Below are positions 8,685 to 18,251 of a stretch of DNA of 64,000 nucleotides, piece after piece. The notes beneath the pieces were generated by a model that was not told the origin of the DNA, made no database searches, and saw nothing but the letters and a program-made list of their open reading frames with translations. The DNA comes from UBA8437 sp964646205 (GTDB lineage Bacteria; Planctomycetota; Planctomycetia; Planctomycetales; Planctomycetaceae). The stretch covers positions 1-64,000 of the forward strand of contig CAZYAZ010000009.1 of the NCBI GenBank assembly GCA_964646205.1, given 5' to 3'. Position 1 is the stretch's first letter, and each line of letters starts with the position of its first letter. Both the position numbers and the translations under genes were made by a program.

Positions 8685-11600
8685 ATGCGACACCTCCCGC
8701 TCATCCTGATCAACTTGATCTCCCTGATCACGCCGCTCGCCGCGGCGGACAAGGACATCGAGTTCTTCGAAACGAAGATCCGGCCGGTGCTGGTCCGGCA
8801 CTGTTACGAATGCCACTCGGCTGCCGCCAAGGACATCCAGGGAGGCCTGCGGCTCGACAGCCGACCAGGAATCCGCAAGGGAGGCGACACCGGAGCGGCT
8901 GTCGTACCGGGCAAACCCGGCCGGAGCCTGCTGTTGGCGGCACTGCGTCACGAGTCGATCAAGATGCCACCAAGTGGACCACTGCCCGCTGTGGTCCTCG
9001 CCGACTTCGAGAGTTGGATCCGCCGGGGGGCAATCGATCCGCGGGACAAACCGCCCACTTCACGCGAGGCCGCCCGGATCAGTTGGCAGGTGCTGCTGGC
9101 ATCCCGCAAGGACTGGTGGAGCCTGAAACCGGTCGGGACCGGATCGGTGCCGGAGGTCCAGGATGCCGACTGGTCAATGCGGCCGATAGACCGGTTCGTG
9201 CTGGCACGACTGGAAAAAACACAGTTGAAGCCGGCCACCTCGGCCGACCCACACACCCTGATCCGCCGGCTGTCGCTGGTCCTCACCGGCCTGCCACCAC
9301 GGCCGATTGACGTCACCCGCTTTGCCACGGCCTGGGCCGCCGACCCCGGCACGGCCTGGCTGCAACTGGTCGACCGCACGCTGGCATCGCCTCACTTTGG
9401 GGAACGCTGGGCACGCCACTGGATGGATGTCATCCACTTCACCGAGACCCACGGAAACGAGTGGAATTACGAGGTGCACCATGCGTGGCAATTCCGCGAT
9501 TACCTGGTCCGCGCCTTCAACCAGGATGTGCCCTACGACCAGTTGATCCGCGAGCACATCGCCGGCGACCTGCTCGCCACTCCACGCATCAATCAACAGC
9601 AACGATTCAACGAATCCGTCATCGGAACCGCCTTCTATCGATTCGGCGAGGCTCCTCATGATGACTGCATCGGACTGCGCTCGATCGGCTACGACATTCT
9701 CGCCAACCAACTCGACACACTGACCAAGTCGTTCCAGGCCTCCACGGTGGCTTGTGCTCGTTGTCACGATCACAAGATCGATGCCTTTTCCACCCACGAC
9801 TACCACGCTCTTCTCGGCGTGCTCCGCAGTACCCGGCTGGTCGCCCATTCGATCGACCTGCCCGAGATCAACCGCGAGCCGCTGGCACAACTCGAATCGC
9901 TCAAGCTGCCCATCCGCAAGCGACTGGCCAGTCTCTGGAAGACGTCCGACCCGTCGCGGATCAGGGCATTGCTGCTGGCAGCCGAGGCGGCCCGTGACGG
10001 ACACACTCCACCCGAGAACCTCGACTCCGGCCTGGTCACGCGATGGAAAACCGCTCTCTCGATCAAGAATCCTCCACTGGAACATCCCTTGCACAGTTGG
10101 CGGTCAGTGGCCGATCGGGATCCCAAAACATCCGTGGAGAAAACGTGGGCCGCCCTGGCTGTTCGTTACCTCGACGAACACCGCAAACGGACGCAGTTCA
10201 ATCTCGAGAATTTCCGGACACTCTACGATCTCCGGGATCCAGGCCACGCCGCGCTGTGGAGTTCCCAGGGACACGCGCTCCGCGCCGCCACCACCAGCGA
10301 TGGTGAACTGGCCCTGTCCGGTTCGGGCGACTCGGTCGTCTCGCAACTTCTACCAGCCGGCATCCACAGCCATCGTCTGACCAGCCGGCTGGGCGGCACA
10401 TTCCGTTCACCCATCCTGCACACCACGCGCAAGCACCTCAGCCTGCAGGTGCTGGGCGATCAGCGGGCCGTTGTGCGGATCGTTTCCAACAATTGTCAGC
10501 TCAACTACGTCAACTACAAGGTCCTGCAGTCGGACCACCCAACCTGGGTCACCTTCGAACCGGCCCACGATGACCAGAAACTTCGGGCTTACATCGAGTT
10601 GGTCTCGAAATTCTACAACCCAAAGTTCCCCGACCAGTTGGCCACCATCGGTGGTGCGAAAAAGGACGACCGGGTGCCCTGGGACCAGGTGGCCACCGAT
10701 CCACGGTCGTACTTTGGCATCAGCCGTGTCGTGGTTCACGATGTCGCAACGCCGCCCAGGGCGGAACTCGGCCACCTCTGCCGACTCTTCGAGAACGGCC
10801 AGACCCCGTCATCACTGGCCGGGGTTGCCGATCGTTACTCGAGTCTACTCGCCCATGCGATCGCCGCCTGGGCCAACCACAACGCCTCCCCCGCACAGGT
10901 CCGCTGGATCAACTGGATGGTCCGCAATGGCCTGCTGGACAACTCGCTGGACGCCGATCCCGAACTCGCCAGGCTGATCAAGCAATACCGGGAAATTGAG
11001 CAAAAGCAACTGGTCCAGCCACGGATCATCCCCGGTGTCGAGGACGTCGATGACGGCATTGATCAACCGGTACTCGTTCGTGGCAACCCCACGGAATTCG
11101 GCGAGCCTGTTCGCCGGCGTTTCTTCGAGGTACTTGGTGGGACGCGTCAGCCATTCCGTCGGGGTAGTGGCCGCCGCGAGTTGGCCGACCACATCGCGTC
11201 ACCGGAGAATCCGTTGACCGCCCGGGTGATGGTCAATCGCATCTGGCACCACCTCTTCGGGGCCGGGCTGGTTCGCTCGGTCGACGACTTCGGCCGCCTG
11301 GGCGAACGTCCCTCGCACCCACAACTTCTCGATCACCTGGCCACCACCTTCGTCGACGACGGCTGGTCGATGAAACGGCTGATCCGTCGTATCGTGCTCT
11401 CCAGGACATTCCGCATGTCGTCCCACCGGCGACGGGGGACCGACTCGATCGATCCTCTCAACCGGCTCCTGCATCACTACCCCGCGCGGCGACTGGATGC
11501 GGAGTCGATCCGGGACGCGATGCTGGCCACGTCGGGGCGGATCGAATTGAAACTGGGAGGAGCCAGTGTCTACCCCTTCCGCGACAAGCCCAATGCCGAT

Positions 11601-12044
11601 CGACGCCTGTTCGTGGGTCCCCTGGACGGCCACGGTCGCCGCAGTCTTTACATCAAGACCAACCTGATGGAACCCACGCGATTCCTGTCGGTCTTCAACA
11701 CCCCCGGCGGCAAGGTCGTCGAAGGACGCCGCGACCTCTCGAATGTCCCGGCCCAGGCTCTCGCCATGCTCAACGACCCATTCGTCATTGGCCAGGCCGA
11801 CACCTGGGGAGAACGGCTGGTCGCGACCGCTCACCGCGATCCAGCAGAACGGATCAACCTGATGTTCCAGCGGGCACTCTCCCGTCCACCGACCACTGGC
11901 GAGCGCGACCAGTTCATCGGCTTGCTCGATCGCTTGTCCGTTCTGCACAAGGTCCCTGCTGCAGACCGCATGACGTCACGACCGATCTGGAAAGACATGG
12001 CCCATGTGGTTTTCAACCTCCAGGAGTTCATCTACCTGCCGTGA
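8685..12044 (+). CDS. Planctomycete cytochrome C + DUF1549 + DUF1553 protein
   Basis: 1119 aa from the ATG at 8685. The same frame stays open far upstream, but that part is the antisense-like shadow of the enolase-superfamily gene. The signal peptide is followed by a PSCyt1 cytochrome domain with Cys40-x-x-Cys43-His44 (CYECH) and GGLRLDSR. DUF1549 follows (RPIDRFVLARLE, LTGLPPRP, GERWARHWMDVIHF) with a second CxxCH at Cys357/Cys360/His361 (CARCHDHKIDAF). A long beta-rich middle region of about 350 residues separates this from DUF1553 (VNRIWHHLFGAGLVRSVDDF, LDAESIRDAML), which ends HVVFNLQEFIYLP. It is exported, probably a multi-domain heme protein. A DUF1501 gene of the paired subtype follows after 29 bp. 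Confidence 0.94.
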   Translation: MRHLPLILINLISLITPLAAADKDIEFFETKIRPVLVRHCYECHSAAAKDIQGGLRLDSRPGIRKGGDTGAAVVPGKPGRSLLLAALRHESIKMPPSGPLPAVVLADFESWIRRGAIDPRDKPPTSREAARISWQVLLASRKDWWSLKPVGTGSVPEVQDADWSMRPIDRFVLARLEKTQLKPATSADPHTLIRRLSLVLTGLPPRPIDVTRFATAWAADPGTAWLQLVDRTLASPHFGERWARHWMDVIHFTETHGNEWNYEVHHAWQFRDYLVRAFNQDVPYDQLIREHIAGDLLATPRINQQQRFNESVIGTAFYRFGEAPHDDCIGLRSIGYDILANQLDTLTKSFQASTVACARCHDHKIDAFSTHDYHALLGVLRSTRLVAHSIDLPEINREPLAQLESLKLPIRKRLASLWKTSDPSRIRALLLAAEAARDGHTPPENLDSGLVTRWKTALSIKNPPLEHPLHSWRSVADRDPKTSVEKTWAALAVRYLDEHRKRTQFNLENFRTLYDLRDPGHAALWSSQGHALRAATTSDGELALSGSGDSVVSQLLPAGIHSHRLTSRLGGTFRSPILHTTRKHLSLQVLGDQRAVVRIVSNNCQLNYVNYKVLQSDHPTWVTFEPAHDDQKLRAYIELVSKFYNPKFPDQLATIGGAKKDDRVPWDQVATDPRSYFGISRVVVHDVATPPRAELGHLCRLFENGQTPSSLAGVADRYSSLLAHAIAAWANHNASPAQVRWINWMVRNGLLDNSLDADPELARLIKQYREIEQKQLVQPRIIPGVEDVDDGIDQPVLVRGNPTEFGEPVRRRFFEVLGGTRQPFRRGSGRRELADHIASPENPLTARVMVNRIWHHLFGAGLVRSVDDFGRLGERPSHPQLLDHLATTFVDDGWSMKRLIRRIVLSRTFRMSSHRRRGTDSIDPLNRLLHHYPARRLDAESIRDAMLATSGRIELKLGGASVYPFRDKPNADRRLFVGPLDGHGRRSLYIKTNLMEPTRFLSVFNTPGGKVVEGRRDLSNVPAQALAMLNDPFVIGQADTWGERLVATAHRDPAERINLMFQRALSRPPTTGERDQFIGLLDRLSVLHKVPAADRMTSRPIWKDMAHVVFNLQEFIYLP

Positions 12045-12060
12045 TCCGATCCCGGCACGT

Positions 12061-12066
12061 TAGAAT
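12061..12066 (+). promoter_or_regulatory. -10-like TAGAAT just before a DUF1501 start
   Basis: TAGAAT sits only 7 bp before the ATG at 12074. If used, transcription would begin at or next to the start codon (leaderless). It would let the DUF1501 gene be expressed apart from the upstream cytochrome gene. No convincing -35. Confidence 0.35.
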
Positions 12067-12073
12067 CCCCAGC

Positions 12074-13498
12074 ATGGCTCTCTCGTCACATTCCCACACC
12101 TGCCCCGGACATCTCTCCGGCCCGCTCTCCAGGCGGCAATGGCTGCAACAGTCGGCCAACGGCTTCGGCGCCGTCGCCCTGGCCGGCTTGTTGGCACAGC
12201 GGTCTCCCGAGGCAGCCGCGGCCGTCGGTCACCACGCCGCGCGTGCCAAGAACATCATCTTCTGCTTCATGGACGGTGGCGTTTCACACGTTGACAGCTT
12301 CGACCCCAAGCCGGCTCTCGACAAGCACCACGGCAAACCGGCAACCGGGCTGACCAATCCGACCGCCAACAAGAACCGCAAGTGGATCCGCAGTCCGTGG
12401 ACCTTTCACCGGCGTGGCGAGTCTGGAATGCCGATCAGCGACTTGTTTCCCCACATCAGCACCGTGGCCGACGAACTGGCCGTCATCCGCTCGATGAAGG
12501 CCGACCTGCCCCTGCACTCCACGGGAGTGCTACTGCTGCATACCGGCAGCAACAACGCCGGTCGGCCCAGCATGGGGGCCTGGAGTCACTACGGCCTGGG
12601 TAGCGACAACCGCAACCTACCCGGTTTTGTGGTGCTCAGCCACGGGGTCGTCCCCTGCGGAGGCCTCGAGAACTACTCCAACGGTTTCCTCTCCGCCCGG
12701 CACCAGGCCACCATGTTCGCCGTCGATGGGCCCCCGGTGCGGAACCTGGTTCCCGCCGACAAGAACGCCCAGGTGCAACTGGCCAAGCTGGCACTGCTCA
12801 AGGGACGCGACCGGGCCTTTTCACGGTCGCTGGGAGGCGACGACGCCATCGATGCGGCGATCAACAATTACGAGTTGGCCTTCCGGATGCAGTCGACGAT
12901 CCCCGACATCCTGGACCTGGCCGGTGAGACCCGCGACACGCAGTCGGCCTACGCCGTCGATTCGAAGATCAAGTCACAGAGCCTGTTCGGAATCCAGTGC
13001 CTGCGAGCACGACGACTGGTCGAATCGGGCGTTCGATTTGTCGAGATCACCTGTGCTCCGGGTGCTTCCAACGGCACCTGGGATCAGCACGGCAATCTCA
13101 AGAAAGGCCATGAAAAGAACTCACTGGACACCGATCAATCGATCACCGCCTTGATCAAGGACCTCAGGTCGCGGGGTATGCTCGACGAAACGCTGGTCGT
13201 GTGGGCCGGGGAGTTCGGTCGGACTCCTCACGCGACCGGCCCTGACGGTCGTGACCACCATCCCGAAGGCTTTACGATCTGGATGGCCGGTGGCGGAGTG
13301 AAGGGCGGTACAGTCTACGGGGAAACCGACGAGTTCGGCATGCACGCCGTGGAGAACATCACCACCATTCACGACATGCACGCCACGATGTTGCACCTGG
13401 TCGGCCTGGACCACGAGAAACTGGTCTTCCGCTTCGGTGGACGTGACATGAGCCTCACCGACGTACACGGTCGCGTGATCCACCAGGTGCTGGCGTAG
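12074..13498 (+). CDS. DUF1501 protein, subtype paired with DUF1549/DUF1553
   Basis: 474 aa from the ATG at 12074. A GTG at 12041 that overlaps the upstream stop (GTGA) is an alternative start. Twin arginines 20-21 in SRRQWLQQSANGFG make a Tat leader. DUF1501 landmarks are FMDGGVSHVDSFDPKP, WAGEFGRTP near residue 377, GRDHHPEGFTIWMAGGGVKGG, and the tail HATMLHLVGLDHEKLVFRF with SLTDVHGRVIHQVL. It is the downstream partner of the 1119-aa cytochrome-DUF1549-DUF1553 gene and converges on a PQQ-type gene 9 bp away. Exported; activity unknown. Confidence 0.93.
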   Translation: MALSSHSHTCPGHLSGPLSRRQWLQQSANGFGAVALAGLLAQRSPEAAAAVGHHAARAKNIIFCFMDGGVSHVDSFDPKPALDKHHGKPATGLTNPTANKNRKWIRSPWTFHRRGESGMPISDLFPHISTVADELAVIRSMKADLPLHSTGVLLLHTGSNNAGRPSMGAWSHYGLGSDNRNLPGFVVLSHGVVPCGGLENYSNGFLSARHQATMFAVDGPPVRNLVPADKNAQVQLAKLALLKGRDRAFSRSLGGDDAIDAAINNYELAFRMQSTIPDILDLAGETRDTQSAYAVDSKIKSQSLFGIQCLRARRLVESGVRFVEITCAPGASNGTWDQHGNLKKGHEKNSLDTDQSITALIKDLRSRGMLDETLVVWAGEFGRTPHATGPDGRDHHPEGFTIWMAGGGVKGGTVYGETDEFGMHAVENITTIHDMHATMLHLVGLDHEKLVFRFGGRDMSLTDVHGRVIHQVLA

Positions 13499-13507
13499 CC
13501 CCGGGTA

Positions 13508-14788
13508 TCACTTGGCGATACTGATACAGGTGATCCGCTCCAGGTCCCTGATGTAGAGCTTTCCACGGGCCAGTGCCGGCGGCGTCCAGGCCCTCTTGCT
13601 GGCCAGCGCCTGAAATCGGCCCTTTTCGGTGTAGGCCTTCGGCGAGGCCTGGACCAGCGCCATCTCGCCCTTTTCCCCCAGTACGACCAGGTGTCCCTGG
13701 GCCGCGATCACCGCTCCCTTACCGACCGTGCGATTGGTCCAGAGAATCTTGCCGGTTGCCAGTTCCTGGCACTTCATCACGTTGTTGTCGAACCCGTACA
13801 GATGTCCCTTCAACAGCACACAACTGTTGTAGTGGTTTTTCATCTGCTTGTTGGTGTAGATCTCTTCACTTTTCACCGTGCCCTTGGTCGCGGTCAGGCG
13901 GTAGGCCGAGCAGCGCCCCGTGCCCCGCGAAGCGGACACATACAGTGTCCGGGTTGCCGGATCGAAAATGGGCGTGGCAATGTTCATGTCGTCGGTCGTC
14001 AGCCACGCATGCTTCCACTGCACGCTGCCATCTGCGGGCTTCAACCCCACCAGCGACTTGCCGCACCAGACAACCAGGTGAGGCACCGGACCGTCATCAC
14101 CGGGAACGTCGATGCGGACCGGCGAGGAGTACCCGGCCACGTCGTCGTGGCTCTTCCAGATCACCTTCCCATCAGTCTTGTTGAAGGCGACGATCGACGC
14201 CTGCTTGGAGCCAACGTTGACGATCAGTTTGTTGCCGTCGATCAGCGGCGTGGTCGAGACGCCCCAGCGGATGTTCTTGGCACCGAAACGCTTGAGGATG
14301 TTCGTCTGCCAGACCACCTCCCCGGACTGGGTTGCCAGGCACAACAGGTCACCGTTGGCCCCCAACGCGTATACGTTTTTTCCGTCAACAATCGGTGTTC
14401 CCCGTGGCCCGTCACCATAGGAATTCTTGAAGGTGGCCCCCGAATGAACCTTCCAGAGTGTCGAACCGTCGGAAACATCCAGGCAAAAGACCGACTCGAC
14501 GTCCTGCTCGGCTCCCATCGTGAACAACCGGTCACCGACCACGGTCATCGACGAGTACCCGATGCCCAGTTCACGGTCCCAGATTCGTTTTGGCTTCGTG
14601 GTGGTCCAGTCGAGTGACAGGCCGGTTTCACGCGAGATGCCGTCACGCCGAGGACCTCGCCAATCGGACCAATCCTCCTGCACGACCTTCGGCTTGGAAT
14701 CGGCCGCCACGAGATCTGGATTCTTGACGGCCCCCACCGCAATCAACAGGCCAATCGAGACAACGCACAACGGAGCGAGAATCTTCAT
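13508..14788 (-). CDS. Secreted PQQ-like beta-propeller protein
   Basis: 426 aa. The ATG at 14788 is chosen because it starts a signal peptide (KILAPLCVVSIGLLIAVGAV); an in-frame start at 14821 adds a charged leader. Repeated blades have the DGxxxW signature of PQQ/BamB-type propellers: DVSDGSTLWKV, TQSGEVVWQT, KTDGKVIWKS, KPADGSVQWKH and LATGKILWTN, about seven in all. No catalytic calcium/PQQ site of a true alcohol dehydrogenase could be identified. It is better called a propeller-repeat binding or scaffold protein. It lies 88 bp downstream of a solo DUF1501 gene on the same strand, so the two may be co-transcribed. Confidence 0.88.
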   Translation of the reverse strand: MKILAPLCVVSIGLLIAVGAVKNPDLVAADSKPKVVQEDWSDWRGPRRDGISRETGLSLDWTTTKPKRIWDRELGIGYSSMTVVGDRLFTMGAEQDVESVFCLDVSDGSTLWKVHSGATFKNSYGDGPRGTPIVDGKNVYALGANGDLLCLATQSGEVVWQTNILKRFGAKNIRWGVSTTPLIDGNKLIVNVGSKQASIVAFNKTDGKVIWKSHDDVAGYSSPVRIDVPGDDGPVPHLVVWCGKSLVGLKPADGSVQWKHAWLTTDDMNIATPIFDPATRTLYVSASRGTGRCSAYRLTATKGTVKSEEIYTNKQMKNHYNSCVLLKGHLYGFDNNVMKCQELATGKILWTNRTVGKGAVIAAQGHLVVLGEKGEMALVQASPKAYTEKGRFQALASKRAWTPPALARGKLYIRDLERITCISIAK

Positions 14789-14876
14789 CGACAATGACTC
14801 GTCACGAACCAACAAGCACACCCCCCAACAGGCGGGACGACTCCATGGTAACGAGCAGGACAGCCTCGTCGAGTCG

Positions 14877-16265
14877 CTACAGCAGTTCGGAGATCACCTC
14901 GCCCCGTTCCAGCAGCGGCCGCGTGCGGGTGGCACCGGTGATTGGCGTGAAACGAGGATCAATGCCCAGGTGGTGATACATCGTCGCCACCACATCGTAG
15001 GGCCACAGCGGCCGATCGTGCGGCACTTCGCCCTTGGCATTGGACGATCCAATCACCTGGCCATGACGGTAATTGCCACCGGCAAGCATCACGCTTTGCA
15101 CGTTGGCCCAGTGGTCACGGCCACCATTCTCGTTGATCTTGGGCGTGCGACCGAATTCCCCCCACACCACCACCAGTACCTTCTTGGCCAGGCCCCGCTC
15201 GTGCAGGTCGTTGATCAGAGTGGTGATCGCCAGGTCCATCGGTGGACTGGCCGTCTTGGTGTGAGCCTCGAGCGTCTTGTGGAAATCCCAACCGGAACTC
15301 GAAAGCCCCACGCCCGGATCGATCAGGGTCACAAACGTCACGCCGCGTTCCACCAGCCGCCGCGCCAACAACGCCGACTGGCCCGCGCGGTGGTGACCGT
15401 ATCGCCGACGTGTCGCCTCGTCCTCCTGCTCGAGGTCGAAAGCGGTCCCGGTCTTCTCACCGGCGACGAGATCGAAAGCGCTGTCATGAAACGACGACCA
15501 CGATGCGGTGGCCACCGGATCAGCATCTCCGCGGATCTTCTCGAACCGGGCCAACAACTTCCGCCGCTGCACGAACTTCTCCCGCGACAGGCCGCCGGCG
15601 GGTGACAGGCTCCGGACGACAAAATCCTTGTCCTGGGCCGGGTGTTTTCCATCACCGGTCCGCTTGATCAGGATCTCCATCGGGTTGAACCGGGCCGGAA
15701 GATAGGCACCCCGGTGAGGATACATCCGGTGTGGCCCCTGGTTGTCCAGTGGGTACCCCATGAAAACATACGGTGGCATACCCGGATGGTTGGAGCCACG
15801 AACCATCGACACCAGGCAGCCGCTGCTGGCGTGGCTCGATTTCTTGAATGGGTTGACCCCGTTGGCCTTCGCGTCGTGACCGGTCTGGCACCAGTGCATG
15901 CCGTGCTGGTGGTCGCTGTTGTCGTGATGCACGCTGCGGATCAACGTCACCTTGTCCATCAACTTCGCGTGCAACGGCAAAGACTCACACAAAAACGTAC
16001 CGGGCACATTTGTGGCGATCGGGTGAAACGGGCTACGGATGCCCAGCGGAGCATCCGGTTTCGGATCGTACGTCTCGAAGTGGCTGGCGGCGCCATTGAG
16101 CCAGTACTGGATCACTGCCGTATCGCGGGGCACGCCATCCAGATCGATCACACCATCGCTGGCCAACCCCAGGCTGCCGATTCCCAGGCCACCACCCGCG
16201 CTTGCGCCCAGAAAGGCACGTCGCCCGATGCTGCTGCGGTAGTTTCCACAACCACTTCCGCTCAT
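14877..16265 (-). CDS. DUF1501 protein, solo subtype
   Basis: 462 aa. The ATG at 16265 places the twin-arginine leader IGRRAFLGASAGGG at residues 14-27; an in-frame start at 16310 is less likely. It shows QYWLNGAASHFETYDPKPDA near residue 50, WGEFGRTPKIN near 373, RDHW and MLAGGNYRHG. The tail (ATMYHHLGIDPRFTP, ERGEVISELL) differs from the cytochrome-paired subtype, and RDHW replaces RDHH/N. Cys/His residues for a heme are absent. It is exported; function unknown. The PQQ-type propeller gene is the next gene downstream. Confidence 0.92.
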   Translation of the reverse strand: MSGSGCGNYRSSIGRRAFLGASAGGGLGIGSLGLASDGVIDLDGVPRDTAVIQYWLNGAASHFETYDPKPDAPLGIRSPFHPIATNVPGTFLCESLPLHAKLMDKVTLIRSVHHDNSDHQHGMHWCQTGHDAKANGVNPFKKSSHASSGCLVSMVRGSNHPGMPPYVFMGYPLDNQGPHRMYPHRGAYLPARFNPMEILIKRTGDGKHPAQDKDFVVRSLSPAGGLSREKFVQRRKLLARFEKIRGDADPVATASWSSFHDSAFDLVAGEKTGTAFDLEQEDEATRRRYGHHRAGQSALLARRLVERGVTFVTLIDPGVGLSSSGWDFHKTLEAHTKTASPPMDLAITTLINDLHERGLAKKVLVVVWGEFGRTPKINENGGRDHWANVQSVMLAGGNYRHGQVIGSSNAKGEVPHDRPLWPYDVVATMYHHLGIDPRFTPITGATRTRPLLERGEVISELL

Positions 16266-16317
16266 CGATCGTTCTCCCGGCACCCAAACGTGGGGTTTCC
16301 ATAAGGGCAATCGTCAA

Positions 16318-16346
16318 ATCTTACCGCGTCGCTTCAAGTTTGTCTC
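16318..16346 (-). promoter_or_regulatory. Possible promoter of the solo DUF1501 gene
   Basis: Reading the minus strand: GAGACA (16346-16341), 17 bp, TAAGAT (16323-16318), about 52 bp before the ATG at 16265. Each box matches the consensus in four of six positions. Confidence 0.28.
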
Positions 16347-16398
16347 GATCGAAACGTCTCTCGGGCCAACACGCCACGGATTGACCGACATGGTACGA

Positions 16399-16414
16399 CA
16401 CCGGTCGACCGGTG
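16399..16414. promoter_or_regulatory. 16-bp perfect palindrome
   Basis: CACCGGTCGACCGGTG is its own reverse complement. It lies in the 248-bp gap between the end of the membrane-protein gene (16514) and the start of the DUF1501 gene (16265), both on the minus strand. It could be an operator or part of a terminator hairpin. There is no T-run. The rest of this gap shows nothing gene-like. Confidence 0.35.
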
Positions 16415-16513
16415 ATCGAGTCGCGTGTGGGAAAAAGCTGGCCTCCTGTCACTCCTCGCAAGCCGAAACGAGCGGTTCAGGAGTTTCGATTCAGGAGATC
16501 GAGAACTGTCCGA

Positions 16514-17179
16514 TCACCCGGCCGATTGCAGTTTGCCGCCAGACTGTCCCTGGTTGGTCGGATACCGCAGCACCGTCAACACCACGAAACCGGACGCCAT
16601 GAATTCAGCGATCTCCTCGAAAGCCTGTCCCTCAAACACGACGTTCCAGGACGATTGATCCGAGATCTGAGACGCGGCAAACACGCCAGCCCAGGCCAGC
16701 GAGAACATCAACCATGGCTGCCTGGCTCGAAACGCTCCGGGGATCTTCGGGACCGCGCGAACAACGACCAGCACGGCAGCAACAGCCGCGGCTAGCAGAA
16801 AGGATCCGCAAAGTATCTTTTCGGTGACTGGAACATCCGCCGACAGATAGAACTTCAGGCTGCTGAAATGCTCCGGCACCCAGTCGGCACGGTGCAGATC
16901 GGCTTCTCTCGCGGCATACAACACCAACAGAAAAACGGTCAGACCCAGGAACACTCGTTCGAGCGGATCCCGGATTGCCCCGTTGGCCGCCAGCAACACC
17001 GCCACGCTCAAGACCACGAACGTCGCCACTTGCACCAGGCCGTCGTCGGCAATCAACCGACGCCCCACGTCCTCGGAAACGACCAGGGTGACCACCGCGA
17101 ACAGAATCGCCCCGGCGACCAGGACAAGTAGTGCCAGGCCCCGGTTCCCGCACGAGGTGATTCCGCGGAGATGGCTCAT
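16514..17179 (-). CDS. Multi-pass membrane protein of unknown function
   Basis: 221 aa with about six hydrophobic segments: residues near 13-33, 45-65, 72-90, 120-142, 155-172 and 190-207. Between segments 3 and 4 is a conserved-looking polar loop (AREADLHRADWVPEHFSSL). I do not recognise a family. The ATG at 17179 overlaps the stop of the upstream LRR gene by one base (TGATG), which signals translational coupling. The two products may therefore form a membrane-anchored LRR sensor or adhesion pair. A GTG at 17182 is an alternative start. Confidence 0.75.
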   Translation of the reverse strand: MSHLRGITSCGNRGLALLVLVAGAILFAVVTLVVSEDVGRRLIADDGLVQVATFVVLSVAVLLAANGAIRDPLERVFLGLTVFLLVLYAAREADLHRADWVPEHFSSLKFYLSADVPVTEKILCGSFLLAAAVAAVLVVVRAVPKIPGAFRARQPWLMFSLAWAGVFAASQISDQSSWNVVFEGQAFEEIAEFMASGFVVLTVLRYPTNQGQSGGKLQSAG

Positions 17180-18177
17180 CACCTGCGGACCTTCAACGTG
17201 TGCTGCGCCTGCTTCAAGCGATCAACGCCCCCGCTTGTCGTCCGGGTGTCACGAACGTCCAGGTACTCGAGTTTGCGGAGTCTCACCAGGTGCACCAGCC
17301 CCTTGTCGGTAACCGATGTGTTGTCGATCCGCAGGAATTCCAGCGTCTGGATCTCCGCCAGGTGGGCAAGACCAGCATCACCCACGGTCGTGTTGGAACA
17401 CTCGATTTCATCAAGACGATCCAATCGCTTGAGATGAACAAGGCCGTCGTCGGTGACTCTCGTCCCGGACAGTTCAATTTCTTCCAACCGCTTCAACTGC
17501 GAGACATGCCGCAGACCGCGATCGCTAACGGATGTCGCGTTGATATCCAGGTCCTTGAGTTGGCCAAGTTCTGACAGGTGCACGAGCCCGTCATCGGTGA
17601 TGGCGGTGTTGTTCAGTTCCAGATCCACCAGGCGTCTCATTGACAACAGGGACACCAAACCCGAATCGGTCACTCCTGTTCCGGAAAGGTCCAGATCTCT
17701 CAACCGCGTCAACCGGGACAGGCACTCAACACCGCGGTCGGTGATCGGCGTGTCAACCAGCCACAAACTTTCCAACCACGTCATACCGGCAAGATGTCGC
17801 AATCCGTCATCGGTGATGTCCGTGCGATCGAGCCGGATTTTTTTGAGTCCAGAGCACCTGGCCAACTCCGCGAGTTCCTGGTTCTGAATGGACGTGCCTG
17901 TCAGGTTCAGGCGTCTCAGGGCAACCAGTCCTCGCAGCGAACCCAGGACACGCGCATCAGCCCTGGTGCCACTGAGGTCGACTTCCAGGACACCGCGCCA
18001 GTGCCAGACACGCGGGTCGAACCAACCCACCCGTTCGACTGATCCACCCCGTTCCTGGATCAAGGCGACCACGGAGGTCTCGTTGCGTTCGCGATTCCAG
18101 GCGGCAACAACGAAACCGCCAATACAGACCGACACCAGCGCCAGCCACACGCCAGCCTTCCATCGAGTTGGCCACAT
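17179..18177 (-). CDS. Leucine-rich repeat protein with N-terminal membrane anchor
   Basis: 332 aa from the ATG at 18177; an in-frame ATG at 18243 is possible. A single hydrophobic segment (KAGVWLALVSVCIGGFVVAA) at residues 8-27 anchors or exports it. About ten tandem 24-residue LRRs follow with the pattern LxxLxLxxTxITDxGLxxLxxL, for example LKKIRLDRTDITDDGLRHL and LEEIELSGTRVTDDGLVHL. No catalytic domain is attached. Such repeats bind proteins, but the partner is unknown. It is coupled by TGATG to the membrane protein downstream. A candidate promoter and palindrome lie upstream at 18252-18280. Confidence 0.88.
   Translation of the reverse strand: MWPTRWKAGVWLALVSVCIGGFVVAAWNRERNETSVVALIQERGGSVERVGWFDPRVWHWRGVLEVDLSGTRADARVLGSLRGLVALRRLNLTGTSIQNQELAELARCSGLKKIRLDRTDITDDGLRHLAGMTWLESLWLVDTPITDRGVECLSRLTRLRDLDLSGTGVTDSGLVSLLSMRRLVDLELNNTAITDDGLVHLSELGQLKDLDINATSVSDRGLRHVSQLKRLEEIELSGTRVTDDGLVHLKRLDRLDEIECSNTTVGDAGLAHLAEIQTLEFLRIDNTSVTDKGLVHLVRLRKLEYLDVRDTRTTSGGVDRLKQAQHTLKVRR
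17215..17935 (-). repeat. In-frame 72-bp LRR repeat array (about 10 units)
   Basis: Each 24-residue LRR of the 332-aa protein is one 72-bp coding unit. The units are diverged at DNA level but keep the codons for L..L.L..T.ITD.GL. Boundaries are approximate. Confidence 0.7.
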
Positions 18178-18251
18178 ACACACGCCCCGACTCGGAATCA
18201 CCCACAACGCAGAGCCGACCACATCCCCGGAGCGGCGGCTCAAACGCCGGG

